64,000 nt of DNA from the NCBI RefSeq assembly GCF_000377785.1, contig NZ_KB898731.1:1-64000 (forward strand), in the 5' to 3' direction. Shown here piece by piece: positions 27,873-37,080 of this stretch; the first letter of the stretch is position 1, and the number at the start of each line of letters is the position of its first letter. Made by a program: the position numbers and the translations under genes. Below the pieces are notes generated by a model. It did not search any database. It was given only the letters and a program-made list of their open reading frames with translations, and was not told where the DNA came from. This stretch comes from Thioalkalivibrio sp. ALJ24. GTDB lineage: Bacteria > Pseudomonadota > Gammaproteobacteria > Ectothiorhodospirales > Ectothiorhodospiraceae.

Positions 27873-28805
27873 ATGAACGGGCCCGCCCGGAAGCCGGGTG
27901 CTGCGGAACCCTTGTCCGCAGCGCCCCTGCCGGACCGCGCGCGGGTCGCCGCGCGTCTGAACCAGCGCGCCGACCTCCTCGACGACCACGGTCATCTCCA
28001 TCGCGTCCAGTTGCAGCGCCGCACCGGAGATCTGGTCTGCGGCGACCGGGTGGAGACCGACGGCCGGCGCATTCTGCGCCGCGAGCCGCGCCGCAACGCC
28101 CTGGTTCGGCGCGACGGCTTCGGCCGGCGCAAGACCATCGCCGCCGGGGTGGACCGGGTATGGATCGTGGTCGCCGCCCGGCCGGCCCCGTCCCGCTTCC
28201 TGATCGACCGCTTTCTGGTCGCGATCCACAACCTGCCGGCCGAACCCCGGCTGCTGTTCAACAAATGCGAGCTCGATCCCGAGGGCCCGCACCGGCTCGA
28301 CCGGCAATACGGCCACCTGGGCCTGCAGGCCCTGCCGGTCAGCGTGCACGAGGGGATCGGACTGGATGCGCTGGCGGAGGCCGCCGCGGGGGGCAGCAAC
28401 ATCCTGGTCGGCCAGTCCGGCACCGGCAAGTCGTCACTGATCGATGCGCTGCTGCGCCGCGACGGCCATGCACCGGAGCGGGCGCTGGAGACTGCGAGCC
28501 TGGGACACAGCGGCGAGGGCCGCCATACCACGACCGCGGCCCGTTGGTACCCGCTGTCCGGAGGCGGCGCATGGATCGATTCGCCGGGGGTAAGAGATTT
28601 CACGCCGGAGCTGGACGACCCCGAAAACCTGATCCGGGGTTTCCCCGACATCGCCCGCTACGCCGATGCCTGCCGCTTTCGCGACTGCCATCATGCGGCG
28701 GAACCGGGCTGCGCGGTGCGCGAAGCGGTGGCTGCGGGAGAGCTCCCGCAGGAACGGCTGCTGGCCTGGGAAGAACTCGGGCGCGAGATCGAGTCCGCCC
28801 GCTGA
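27873..28805 (+). CDS. rsgA: Small ribosomal subunit biogenesis GTPase RsgA
   Basis: A circularly permuted GTPase that checks late assembly of the 30S subunit. From ATG 27873 the 310 residues hold an N-terminal OB fold (about 20-80), the permuted GTPase motifs with G4-like NKCELD first, then GQSGTGKSSL, TTTAARWYPL and DSPGVRDF, and a C-terminal zinc-binding cluster CRFRDCHHAAEPGC. The upstream in-frame ATG at 27837 overlaps the end of phhB and is less likely. In E. coli rsgA lies beside orn, and here they are about 1 kb apart. Confidence 0.93.
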   Translation: MNGPARKPGAAEPLSAAPLPDRARVAARLNQRADLLDDHGHLHRVQLQRRTGDLVCGDRVETDGRRILRREPRRNALVRRDGFGRRKTIAAGVDRVWIVVAARPAPSRFLIDRFLVAIHNLPAEPRLLFNKCELDPEGPHRLDRQYGHLGLQALPVSVHEGIGLDALAEAAAGGSNILVGQSGTGKSSLIDALLRRDGHAPERALETASLGHSGEGRHTTTAARWYPLSGGGAWIDSPGVRDFTPELDDPENLIRGFPDIARYADACRFRDCHHAAEPGCAVREAVAAGELPQERLLAWEELGREIESAR

Positions 28806-28844
28806 CGCGCGGCCGCCGCGACCCGGCGCCCGGGCCACGGGCGA

Positions 28845-29612
28845 TCAGAACGTCAGGCCCATCTCCACGCCAAAGACCGACGAGGATCCGGAACCACCGG
28901 ACTCGGGGCGCATGCCCTCGAACTCCAGACGGTCTTCCATCCAGCCGTCGGTGGAATCCAGCGAGTAGTCATCGTAGAACAGGCTCATCGACAGCTCGCT
29001 GTCGTTACCCAGGCGCAGGCTGCCGTCCAGGCTCAGGTAACTGGCCCCGCGGGTACGATCGCGCGGCTGCGGACTGACACCGGCCGCGTCATCCCGCGAC
29101 GTTCCCGCCAGCGGCTGGCGCATGCCGACGCGCAGCTGGCTGTCGAAGCCGCCGGACTCGAAGGTCGGCCCGAAGCTGAAGTCGGTGAAATAGGACGTGG
29201 AGGCGGCGTCCTCACGCATGCGCCCCGGCTCGTGGCGTGACTCCATGCCGAAACCGAGATCCACGCCGTAGCCCAGACCACCGGAACCGAGCCGGTGACG
29301 GAACCCGCCGGCCGCCTCGAACCGATCGCCCAGACCGGTCACGTCATCGGCCGGCCGCGATACCGCGTCGGCGTCAAGGGTCAAACTGTAGCGCGGATCC
29401 CGTGTGCTGCCGGACAGATCATCGACTCCGTCCAGCCGGGTTACGTCACCCGGCGAAGCGGACGGGCCGCCACCCAGCTCGAGGGTCTGGGTCAGGGAGT
29501 AGCGCGTGGTCTCGTCCCCTGCCGCGGCCGTCACGGGCAAGCCACAGACGGCCAGCACCAGCGCCGGAACCAGCCGCCGACTAACCCGCGCGCACGCGCC
29601 CCCGGAAGCCAT
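28845..29612 (-). CDS. Putative outer-membrane beta-barrel protein of unknown family
   Basis: The 255-residue reading from ATG 29612 begins with a signal peptide (basic start, hydrophobic LVPALVLAVCGLPVTAAAG, cleavage near residue 31). The mature part alternates polar and hydrophobic residues with Gly and aromatics, for example YSLTLDADAV, GGLGYGVDLGFGMES and SELSMSLFYDDYSL. It ends in VEMGLTF, the C-terminal Phe signature used by the Bam machinery. Low Lys and high Asp content suit a salt-tolerant host. I do not recognise the family. It lies alone between rsgA and hinT. Confidence 0.65.
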   Translation of the reverse strand: MASGGACARVSRRLVPALVLAVCGLPVTAAAGDETTRYSLTQTLELGGGPSASPGDVTRLDGVDDLSGSTRDPRYSLTLDADAVSRPADDVTGLGDRFEAAGGFRHRLGSGGLGYGVDLGFGMESRHEPGRMREDAASTSYFTDFSFGPTFESGGFDSQLRVGMRQPLAGTSRDDAAGVSPQPRDRTRGASYLSLDGSLRLGNDSELSMSLFYDDYSLDSTDGWMEDRLEFEGMRPESGGSGSSSVFGVEMGLTF

Positions 29613-29715
29613 CCCGCCTCCCTGTGCCTGCGTCGCCCATTGCTGGTGTCCGCGATGTTTCACGCCCGTTCTCCCGTGGCCGTCGAGCCTGATGGCGGGC
29701 CCGATGGCGGGCCCG

Positions 29716-30060
29716 TTAGCCCGGAGGCCAGGCGAGGGCCCGACCTCCAAGCAGGTGCATATGTATATGGTAGACCGTTTGACCGCCCTGCTGGTTGCAG
29801 TTCATCACGGTTCGATATCCCGCCTCGGCGAAACCGCGCTCGGCCGCGATCTCCGCCGCCACCCGCGCCATGTTCCCCACCGTTTCCGCATCTTCGGCGG
29901 TCAGATCGTTCAGGGTCGCGATATGCCGCCGCGGGATGATCAGCACATGGTGCGGTGCCTGCGGATGCAGATCCTCGAAGGCGATCACGTCGTCGGTCTC
30001 GCGGACGATCGTGGCCGGGATCTCGCCGGCCACGATCTTGCAGAAGATACAGTCTTCCAT
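29716..30060 (-). CDS. hinT: HIT-family purine nucleoside phosphoramidase
   Basis: A 114-residue histidine-triad protein beginning DCIFCKIVAGEIPA and carrying the active-site HIHMH (98-102). Such HinT enzymes hydrolyse AMP-lysine and related phosphoramidates. It lies 35 bp downstream of recR on the same strand. Confidence 0.95.
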   Translation of the reverse strand: MEDCIFCKIVAGEIPATIVRETDDVIAFEDLHPQAPHHVLIIPRRHIATLNDLTAEDAETVGNMARVAAEIAAERGFAEAGYRTVMNCNQQGGQTVYHIHMHLLGGRALAWPPG

Positions 30061-30095
30061 GGAGCCTCCACCGCGCCCGGGCGGCGCGATTTATA

Positions 30096-30686
30096 TCAGT
30101 AATCGCGGCGCCCTGACAAGGCGTGAGCCAGGGTTCCCGCGTCGGTGTATTCCAGTTCGCCCCCGCTGGGGATGCCCTGGGCGATGCGCGTGGCGCGGAT
30201 CCCCAGCCGTCCGGCCATCTCGGCGAGGTAATGGGCGGTCACCTCCCCCTCCACCGAGGTGTTGGTCGCGAGGATCAGCTCGCCGGTGCCCTGCTCGCGC
30301 AGGCGCTCCTCCAGCCGGTCGAGCCCCAGCTCTTCCGGGCCGATCCCGTCCAGCGGCGACAGCCGGCCCAGCAATACGTGAAAGCGGCCGTTGAAGTCGG
30401 TCGCCGCCTCGATCGCCATCACGTCGCCGGGACTCTCGACCACGCACAGCACCTGATCGTCGCGATCGGGGTCCAGGCAGCGCTCGCAGGTCTCGGCCGA
30501 GGTCAACGTGCGGCAGACCGAACAGTGGCCGATGTTCTCGACCGCGGCATCCACCGCCCGCGCCAGGCGCCGCGCGCCCTCGCGGTCGCGTTCCAGCAGG
30601 TGCAACGCCATGCGTCGCGCCGACTTGCCGCCCACCCCGGGCAGACAACGCAGCGCCTGCACCAGATCGTCGAGTTCGGTATCCAC
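30096..30686 (-). CDS. recR: Recombination protein RecR
   Basis: RecR works with RecO (gene at 14931) and RecF in gap repair. The 196 residues contain the helix-hairpin-helix LPGVGGKSARRMALHLL, the four-Cys zinc finger CSVCRTLTSAETCERC (about 57-72) and the Toprim domain from LCVVESPGDVMAIE. The start is a GTG, 11 bases after ybaB, completing the conserved dnaX-ybaB-recR operon. Confidence 0.97.
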   Translation of the reverse strand: MDTELDDLVQALRCLPGVGGKSARRMALHLLERDREGARRLARAVDAAVENIGHCSVCRTLTSAETCERCLDPDRDDQVLCVVESPGDVMAIEAATDFNGRFHVLLGRLSPLDGIGPEELGLDRLEERLREQGTGELILATNTSVEGEVTAHYLAEMAGRLGIRATRIAQGIPSGGELEYTDAGTLAHALSGRRDY

Positions 30687-30697
30687 CGCGGTGCGGC

Positions 30698-31024
30698 TCA
30701 GAACGGCAGCTTCATGCCCGCCGGCAGGCCCATGCCGCTGGTCAGCTCGCTCATGCGTTCCTGGCTGGTGGACTCGACCTTGTGCACGGCGTCGTTGATG
30801 GCCGCGGCCACCAGATCCTCGATCATGTCGGGATCATCCTGGAAAAGGCTCGGGTCGATGCGCACCTTGCGCGCCTCGTGCTTGCCGGTCAGGGTCACGC
30901 TGACCAGCCCGCCACCGGCCTGGCCCTCGACCTCCATCTCGGCCAGTTCGGCCTGCACGCGCTGCATCTCCTCCTGCATCTTCTGGGCCTGCTTCATCAT
31001 GTTGCCCATGCCGCCTTTCATCAT
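30698..31024 (-). CDS. ybaB: YbaB/EbfC family nucleoid-associated protein
   Basis: A 108-residue DNA-binding protein that dimerises through an N-terminal helix ([20 protein letters not shown]) and continues with a beta-sheet core typical of the family ([22 protein letters not shown]). Its ATG overlaps the dnaX stop by four bases, so the two are coupled. Confidence 0.97.
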   Translation of the reverse strand: MMKGGMGNMMKQAQKMQEEMQRVQAELAEMEVEGQAGGGLVSVTLTGKHEARKVRIDPSLFQDDPDMIEDLVAAAINDAVHKVESTSQERMSELTSGMGLPAGMKLPF

Positions 31025-32889
31025 TTTCGGTTCTCCTGGCCCGCTGCTCCGGGCTCCTGATTGGGTGTCGAATCATCATCGCGCAGGCGCACCGGGCCGA
31101 GTTCGGCCCCGAATCGTTCGTTCAGCGCCTGCACCACCGGATCCTGCCGCATGGCGGATTCGGCCTCAGCCTGACGCGCCTCGGCATCCGCCGCAAGACG
31201 TGCCGCCGGGGTGTCGCCACCGGCTTCCGTCCGATCCACGATCTCCAGGCGCACGCCGCGTCCGAGGTGTTCCTCCAGCGCGCGGGACAGCCGTTCCCGG
31301 GCCCGGTCGGTACACATCATGCGGTAATCCGCCGGCACCGCGATGGTCAGCCGTTCGGCATCCAGCGCGCGGAACTCGGCCTGCAGCGCCAGCTCGCGCG
31401 CGGTACCGGCAGGCAGGCTCGCGGCAAAGGCGTGCCAGTCGAATTCGCCCTCGGACACCGGACCGGCTTTCGCCTCCCGCCGCGGTTGCGCGGCAGGCGC
31501 CGGATCGGGGGCCGGGCGGGCCGCGTCCGCCGCATCGGGTCCGCCGGGCTTCTCCGGGGGCACGGAGTTCGAGCCCGGACGCGGCTCGCGTACCGCGCCG
31601 GTCTCTCCGGCATCCGCCCCGTGCGTGGAAGGCGGACTCGCCCGATCCGGCTCCGGGGCATCGGCAACGGGCGCGGCACGGGACGCGGGCGCGGCCTGCG
31701 CCGCCGGGCCCCGGCTCGCGATATTCGCGGCGTTCGCGGGTCGCCCGGCCGCCCCGTCCCCGGCGGTTCCGGTAGATGCAGTACCCGACACGGGTTCCGG
31801 CGCCCCGTCCGGACGGAAGGCCAGCAGCCGCAGCAGGGTCATCTCCACGCCCATGCGCGGCTCCGGTGCATACGGCAGGTCCCGCACCCCGTGCACCAGG
31901 ATCTGGTAAGCCAGCTGGATCGTTTCCGGGTCCTCGCGACCGGCGGCCTCGCGCGCCCAGTCGAGCCCGGCCTCGCCGTGATCGGCTATCTCGCCGGCCA
32001 CCTGCAATACCGCAACGCGATGGAGCAGCGCGGCCAGCTCGTCCAGCAGGCGCGACCAGTCCGGCCCCAGGGTGTCCAGTTCGGCCAGTCCGTGGACCAG
32101 CGCCGCGCCGTCCCCGGCGAACACCGCATCCAGCAGACCGGTCAGCCGGGTGCGCGGCAGCAGCCCGAGCATGTCGCAGGTGGCCGCCTCGCTCAGACCG
32201 TCGCCGCCGAACGCGATCGCCTGGTCGGTCAGGCTGAGGGCATCGCGCATCGAACCCTCTGCGGCCTCGGCCAGACGCAACAGCGCGCCCGGCTCGGCCT
32301 GCACGTTTTCGGCCTCCAGCACGCCGGTCAGGTATTCGGCGATCAGCGGCGCCGGCATCGGCTTGAGGTTGAACTGGAGACAGCGCGACAGCACCGTAAC
32401 CGGCAGCTTCTGCGGGTCGGTGGTGGCCAGCAGGAACTTCACATGTTCCGGCGGCTCTTCCAGGGTCTTCAGCAGGGCGTTGAAGCTCTTTTCCGACAGC
32501 ATGTGCACCTCGTCGATGAGGTACACCTTGAAGCGGCCGGTGGTGGGGGCGTAGGACACGTTGTCCAGCAGCTCGCGGGTATCGTCCACCCGGGTGCGCG
32601 ACGCGGCGTCCACCTCGATCAGATCCAGGTGCCGCCCCTCGGCGATCTCCACGCAGGAGCGGCATTCCCCGCAGGGTTCGGCGGTGATGCCGGTCTCGCA
32701 GTTGAAGCAGCGCGCGAGGATGCGCGCGACGGTGGTCTTGCCCACCCCGCGGGTGCCGGCGAACAGATAGGCATGATGCAGGCGCTCGCCGGACAGCGCG
32801 TTGGTCAGCGCGCGTACCACGTGCGGCTGACCGACGAGATCCTCGAAACGTGCGGGCCGCCACTTGCGGGCCAGAACCTGGTGACTCAT
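31021..32889 (-). CDS. dnaX: DNA polymerase III subunit tau/gamma
   Basis: DnaX forms the clamp-loader ATPase. From ATG 32889 it is 622 residues: [21 protein letters not shown], the Walker [14 protein letters not shown] (about 46-58), the zinc-binding Cys set [19 protein letters not shown], and the DEVHMLS Walker B. An Ala/Pro-rich linker follows (about 380-500) and then the tau-specific C-terminal domain. I did not identify the A-run slippery site that makes gamma in E. coli. A short form could arise otherwise. The SRP RNA gene lies just upstream, a common arrangement. Confidence 0.96.
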   Translation of the reverse strand: MSHQVLARKWRPARFEDLVGQPHVVRALTNALSGERLHHAYLFAGTRGVGKTTVARILARCFNCETGITAEPCGECRSCVEIAEGRHLDLIEVDAASRTRVDDTRELLDNVSYAPTTGRFKVYLIDEVHMLSEKSFNALLKTLEEPPEHVKFLLATTDPQKLPVTVLSRCLQFNLKPMPAPLIAEYLTGVLEAENVQAEPGALLRLAEAAEGSMRDALSLTDQAIAFGGDGLSEAATCDMLGLLPRTRLTGLLDAVFAGDGAALVHGLAELDTLGPDWSRLLDELAALLHRVAVLQVAGEIADHGEAGLDWAREAAGREDPETIQLAYQILVHGVRDLPYAPEPRMGVEMTLLRLLAFRPDGAPEPVSGTASTGTAGDGAAGRPANAANIASRGPAAQAAPASRAAPVADAPEPDRASPPSTHGADAGETGAVREPRPGSNSVPPEKPGGPDAADAARPAPDPAPAAQPRREAKAGPVSEGEFDWHAFAASLPAGTARELALQAEFRALDAERLTIAVPADYRMMCTDRARERLSRALEEHLGRGVRLEIVDRTEAGGDTPAARLAADAEARQAEAESAMRQDPVVQALNERFGAELGPVRLRDDDSTPNQEPGAAGQENRK

Positions 32890-32950
32890 GCCTCTCCCAT
32901 GTACGGAGCAGTCGCCGCGGCCCCACCGGAAAGCAAAACGGGAAGGGAGG

Positions 32951-33047
<97 letters not shown>

Positions 33048-33252
33048 GATACGGACCACCATAACGCTGTGAGCCGCACGAACCATCGACGCGCGACCGA
33101 ACCCGAAAGGATCGGGGTTTCGGGCACGCGCGTCAACCACGCCCCGGAACCGGTCTTGTGCCACGCGCCGGCGGCGCACACCACCGCGGAGCCTCGCCAC
33201 GCCGCGTCCGCAGCGGTAGAATCGGGCGACTCAGCAGCGTCCCGGGACGCCC
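33048..33252. other. Intergenic region between the SRP RNA gene and the diguanylate cyclase gene
   Basis: Divergent promoter space of about 200 bases. No gene is supported here. It should contain the promoter for the SRP RNA on the minus strand and for the PAS-GGDEF gene on the plus strand, but I could not pick convincing hexamers. Confidence 0.4.
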
Positions 33253-34512
33253 ATGTCCGCAACCTTCGCGCAGTTCTTCCACGCCCTTCCCGATGCCGTG
33301 TACATCATCGACCCGGCGACCTCCCGTATCGTCGACGGCAACGAGAAGGCCCACGCCAGTCTCGGGCTGTCCCGCGAACAGCTGCTGGCGCAGTCGGTGA
33401 TGTCCCTGCAGACCGGGGTGCAGGGCATGCCGGCATGGAGCGAGATCGCCGAGGTGATTCGCAGCCAGGCGCCCTATCGTTTCATCGGGGAGCACCGCCA
33501 TGCGGACGGGTCGGCGGTCCCGGTTGAGATTCTGACCTCGGTGCAATACATCGACGGACAGGAGTATTTCGTTTCGGTCGCACGGGAGATCCGCGAACGC
33601 GGCTGTTCAGCGGACGAGGACGCCGGACGCGAACGCTGGCAGGTCCTGCACGACATCGCCGAGGGGGTCTGGGACTGGTACCCACAGGAGGGCCGACTGG
33701 TGTTCAGCCCCAACCTGAAATCCCTGCTGGGCTACGGACCGGACGAGATGCGCGAGGTACTAGACACCTGGAAGGACAACGTGCACCCGGACGACCGGCC
33801 GCTGGTCCTGACCAAGCTGGAGGACCATCTGGCCGGGCGCCGCCATATGTTTCAGGCCGAATACCGGCTGCGCAACCGCAACGGTCATTATGTGTGGGTG
33901 TCGGATCGCGGCCGCATCGTCCTGCGCGATGAGGGCGGCGAACCACTGCGGGTCTGCGGGATGATTCACGACGTGACCGATGCCAAGGCTCAGGAACTTT
34001 TCCTGCAGCAGAAGGCCGACCATTGCCCCCTGACCGGCCTGCTCAACCGCCGGCGCGGCCAGGAACGCTTCGACGAGGCGTTGCGCGGCTGCAAGCGCGA
34101 AGGGCGCCCGCTGACCGCGCTGGTGGCGGACCTCGATCACTTCAAGACGATCAATGACCGCTTCGGCCATCAGGCGGGGGATCTGGTGCTGGAACGCTTC
34201 GGCGACTGCATCCGGGACGTGCTGCCGCGCAATGCGATCACCATGCGCTGGGGTGGCGAGGAATTCGTGGTGGTCCTGCCGGACTGCGACCGTATGGGCG
34301 GGGAGACGCGAGCGGAGCGCCTGCGCGCCGCGGTAGCACGGGCCCACTGGCCGGCACCTCTGGAGGGATACCGGATCACCACCAGCATTGGTGTGGCGTC
34401 CTTCCCCGAGGATGCGGACAGCTCCGCACAGCTGACCTCCATCGCCGACCAGGCCCTGTACCGCGCCAAGCGGGCCGGCCGCAACCGCGTAACTCTGGCG
34501 CTGCCGGCCTGA
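33253..34512 (+). CDS. PAS-PAS-GGDEF diguanylate cyclase
   Basis: A 419-residue cytoplasmic sensor enzyme making cyclic-di-GMP. It has two PAS domains (about 5-115, FFHALPDAVYIIDPATSRIV; and 125-250, with the PAC-like YRLRNRNGHYVWVSDRGRIV), then a GGDEF domain from about 258 (DPLTGLLNRR-like CPLTGLLNRRRGQERF) with DLDHFKTINDRFGH and an intact GGEEF active site. The RxxD inhibitory site expected five residues before GGEEF reads RNAI, so product feedback inhibition is probably lost. No membrane segment. No cognate phosphodiesterase is adjacent. Orn (26499) could degrade the pGpG product of the pathway. Confidence 0.92.
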   Translation: MSATFAQFFHALPDAVYIIDPATSRIVDGNEKAHASLGLSREQLLAQSVMSLQTGVQGMPAWSEIAEVIRSQAPYRFIGEHRHADGSAVPVEILTSVQYIDGQEYFVSVAREIRERGCSADEDAGRERWQVLHDIAEGVWDWYPQEGRLVFSPNLKSLLGYGPDEMREVLDTWKDNVHPDDRPLVLTKLEDHLAGRRHMFQAEYRLRNRNGHYVWVSDRGRIVLRDEGGEPLRVCGMIHDVTDAKAQELFLQQKADHCPLTGLLNRRRGQERFDEALRGCKREGRPLTALVADLDHFKTINDRFGHQAGDLVLERFGDCIRDVLPRNAITMRWGGEEFVVVLPDCDRMGGETRAERLRAAVARAHWPAPLEGYRITTSIGVASFPEDADSSAQLTSIADQALYRAKRAGRNRVTLALPA

Positions 34513-34534
34513 ACGCGTAGCGACCCGAAGACCG

Positions 34535-34598
34535 ATAGATTAAAGCTAACCATATATTAGAAAACAAAGACTGGATTTATCTATCGCCCGCCCATAGT
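34535..34598 (+). promoter_or_regulatory. OxyR-like site and promoter upstream of the Prx-Grx gene
   Basis: ATAGATTAAAGCTAA (34535-34549) matches the OxyR half-site ATAGntnnnanCTAT at nine of ten fixed positions. After a 7-bp gap a weaker second half begins at 34557 (TTAG). This is the spacing of a four-contact OxyR operator. A -10-like CATAGT (34593-34598) lies downstream, so the site would overlap the -35 region, as at OxyR-activated promoters. The region is also the most AT-rich in the neighbourhood. Confidence 0.4.
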
Positions 34599-34681
34599 CT
34601 GGCAAGCGTCGCCGGTGATCACACCGGCCGGACATTTCCATCACCGTACGAATACACGGATCAGAACAGGAGAGAGAACCC

Positions 34682-35431
34682 ATGGAACTCGAGAATCGCG
34701 AAGGTCAGCGCGTCCCGGAAGTCACCTTCCGCTGCCGCAAGGACAACGACTGGAACGACGTCCGCAGCGCGGACATCTTCAATGGCCGCAACGTGGTGGT
34801 GTTCGCCCTGCCGGGCGCCTTCACCCCGACCTGCTCCTCGGCCCATGTGCCGCGCTACAACGAGCTGGCGCCGGTGCTGAAGAAGCACGGCATCGACGAG
34901 GTCGTGTGCATCTCGGTCAATGACGGCTTCGTGATGGAAGCCTGGCAGGCCGATCAGGAGGCCGACCGCATCACCTTCCTGGCGGACGGCAACGGCGAGT
35001 TCACCGAACAGATGGGCATGCTGGTGGACAAGAGCGACCTGGGCTTCGGCGAGCGCTCCTGGCGCTACTCGATGCTGGTGCGCGACGGCGTGATCGTGAA
35101 GCAGTTCATCGAGCCGGATGAGCCGGGCGACCCCTTTGTGGTCTCCGACGCCGACACCATGCTGTCGTACGTGGCGCCGGATGCGGCCTGCCCCGAGGAC
35201 GTGGTGGTGTTCACCAAGCCGGGCTGCCCCTACTGCGCGAGCGCCAAGCAGATGCTGGAGGACGCCGACCTGGATTACGAGGAGATCGTGCTGGGCCGAG
35301 ACGCCAGCCTGCGCAGCCTGCGCGCCGCCACCGGTGCGATGACCGTGCCCCAGGTGTTCGTCGGCGGCCACCGCATCGGCGGCTCCGAAGAACTGGAGCA
35401 GTGGATCCACCGCGAGCGTCAGGCGGCGTGA
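34682..35431 (+). CDS. Peroxiredoxin-glutaredoxin fusion (Prx5-type hybrid)
   Basis: A 249-residue fusion. The N-terminal Prx5-type peroxiredoxin (about 1-160) has the peroxidatic Cys51 in [12 protein letters not shown]. The C-terminal glutaredoxin (about 172-249) has CPYC (Cys182, Cys185) and [14 protein letters not shown] for glutathione binding. Hybrids of this kind in Haemophilus and Chromatium reduce peroxides with glutathione through their own Grx domain. The downstream glutathione reductase gene provides the reductant. AGGAGAGAGAA precedes the ATG. An OxyR-like site is upstream. Confidence 0.95.
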   Translation: MELENREGQRVPEVTFRCRKDNDWNDVRSADIFNGRNVVVFALPGAFTPTCSSAHVPRYNELAPVLKKHGIDEVVCISVNDGFVMEAWQADQEADRITFLADGNGEFTEQMGMLVDKSDLGFGERSWRYSMLVRDGVIVKQFIEPDEPGDPFVVSDADTMLSYVAPDAACPEDVVVFTKPGCPYCASAKQMLEDADLDYEEIVLGRDASLRSLRAATGAMTVPQVFVGGHRIGGSEELEQWIHRERQAA

Positions 35432-35439
35432 TCCGGGAT

Positions 35440-35526
35440 CCGGGGCGGGCATAGCCCGCCCCGGCCACCACGGGTGGCCATCCGTGTCCGCAGGGCGCCC
35501 CCCGCGGACCTGCGGACACGGATGGC
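35440..35526. repeat. Three consecutive perfect hairpins between prx-grx and gor
   Basis: Hairpin 1 pairs 35440-35450 with 35454-35464 (11 bp, loop ATA). Hairpin 2 pairs 35463-35469 with 35473-35479 (7 bp, loop ACG). Hairpin 3 pairs GCCATCCGTGTCCGCAGG (35477-35494) with its exact complement at 35509-35526 (18 bp, 14-base loop). Neighbouring hairpins share only 2-3 bases. No U run follows. They may attenuate read-through into gor, stabilise the prx-grx mRNA, or form a palindromic repeat element. Confidence 0.75.
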
Positions 35527-35600
35527 GAACCCCGGCGTCCGCTTGCGAGTGCTCGCCGGGCCAGACTTCAAATCCGACTTGCAAAGAACAGGAAAAGAAC

Positions 35601-36995
35601 ATGGAACACTACGACATCATCGTGATCGGCGGCGGCAGCGGCGGCCTGGCGGTAGCCGAACGCGCCGCGCCCCATGGCGCCCGCGTCGCCGTGTTCGACC
35701 CGAAGCCGCTGGGCGGGACCTGCGTGAACGAGGGCTGCGTGCCGAAAAAGCTCACCTGGTACGCCGCGGAACACATGAGCCAGGCCCGCCAGGCCGGCGA
35801 ATTTGCCGTGGACGTGGACATCCGGGGCATTCGCTATGGCGAGCTGGCCGAGCGCCGGCAAAAGCTGCTCGGCAACCTGAACGACTTCTGGGCCGGGCAC
35901 CTGGAAAAGCTGGGCGTGACCCACATCGCCGAGCGCGCCCGACTGAACGGAAGAGATCGGGTGATCAGTGAAAGCGGCACCGAATACCGGGCCGACCGCA
36001 TCGTGCTGGCCATGGGCGGCGCGCCGGTGGTGCCGCCGCTGGAGGGCGCCGAACTGGGCGCGACCTCGGACGACTTCTTCCAGTGGACCGAACTGCCGGA
36101 GTCCATCGCGGTGATCGGGGCCGGCTACATCGGCCTGGAGATGGCCGGGATGCTGCGCTCCATGGGCGTCAGGACCGACGTGGTCGCGATGGAGGATCGC
36201 GTGCTGGAGATGTTCGACCCCGCCATCAGCCAGGCCCTGGACCAGCACATGGAGCACCAGGGCATCAACCGCCATCTCGGGGTGAAGGTGGCCGGGCTGG
36301 GCGGCGAGCCGGGCGCGGTCACCGTGAAGCTGGAAGGCGGCGAAGAACTCGGCCCCTACGAGCAGGTGCTGTGGGCCGTTGGCCGCAAGCCGGCCACCGC
36401 GGACATGGGGCTGGAAGAGGCCGGTGTGGAGATTGGTCCCGGCGGCACCATCCCGGTGGATGAATGGCAGGCGACCGGCGTCGAGGGGATCTACGCGCTG
36501 GGCGACATCATCGGCAAGGCACCGCTGACCCCGGTGGCGATCGCCGCCGGGCGCCGTCTGGCCGAGCACTGGTACGCCCCCGAAAACGACCCGGTGCCGG
36601 TGGACTACGAACAGATCCCCACGGTGACCTTCACCCACCCGACCGCCGGCATGGTCGGTCTGACCGAACCGCAGGCGATGGAACGCCACGGCGACTCGGT
36701 GCGGGTCTACGAGACCAGCTTCGGTGGCCTCGACCGGGCCTTTGCGGAAGGCGAAGTGCCGCCGGTGGTGATGAAGCTGGTGTGCGCCGGCGACGACGAA
36801 AAGGTGGTCGGCATCCACATGATCGGCCCCCATGTGGACGAGATGCTGCAGGGCTTTGCGGTCGCGGTGCACATGGGTGCGACCAAGCGCGACCTCGACC
36901 TGACCATCCCGCTGCATCCGACCAGCGCCGAGGAGCTGGTGACCCTCAAGCAGGGCCGCCCCGGCCGTGCGGAGGGGCTCGCCGAAGCCGCCTGA
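35601..36995 (+). CDS. gor: Glutathione-disulfide reductase
   Basis: Gor reduces oxidised glutathione with NADPH. The 464 residues show FAD binding (IIVIGGGSGGLAVAERAA), the redox disulfide GGTCVNEGCVPKK (Cys41, Cys46), NADPH binding (IAVIGAGYIGLEMAGML), YALGDIIGKAPLTPVAIAAGR, and the C-terminal dimer-interface His in LTIPLHPTSAEE. This is the plain class of the family with no mercuric or lipoamide features. ATG 35601 has AGGAAAAG upstream, and an earlier in-frame ATG at 35484 would run through the hairpin array. It supports the upstream Prx-Grx. Confidence 0.95.
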   Translation: MEHYDIIVIGGGSGGLAVAERAAPHGARVAVFDPKPLGGTCVNEGCVPKKLTWYAAEHMSQARQAGEFAVDVDIRGIRYGELAERRQKLLGNLNDFWAGHLEKLGVTHIAERARLNGRDRVISESGTEYRADRIVLAMGGAPVVPPLEGAELGATSDDFFQWTELPESIAVIGAGYIGLEMAGMLRSMGVRTDVVAMEDRVLEMFDPAISQALDQHMEHQGINRHLGVKVAGLGGEPGAVTVKLEGGEELGPYEQVLWAVGRKPATADMGLEEAGVEIGPGGTIPVDEWQATGVEGIYALGDIIGKAPLTPVAIAAGRRLAEHWYAPENDPVPVDYEQIPTVTFTHPTAGMVGLTEPQAMERHGDSVRVYETSFGGLDRAFAEGEVPPVVMKLVCAGDDEKVVGIHMIGPHVDEMLQGFAVAVHMGATKRDLDLTIPLHPTSAEELVTLKQGRPGRAEGLAEAA

Positions 36996-37080
36996 ATCGC
37001 CGCGCGGCCCCGCGCGAGCCCCCAGACGGTGCGGCTGTGGCATACTCCACGCCACAGCCACGCCGCTCGGAGTGCGTCTC

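Noticed and set aside
31021-32889. Programmed frameshift in dnaX
   Set aside because: I could not find an A-run slippery sequence followed by an early stop. The tau-length frame is continuous.
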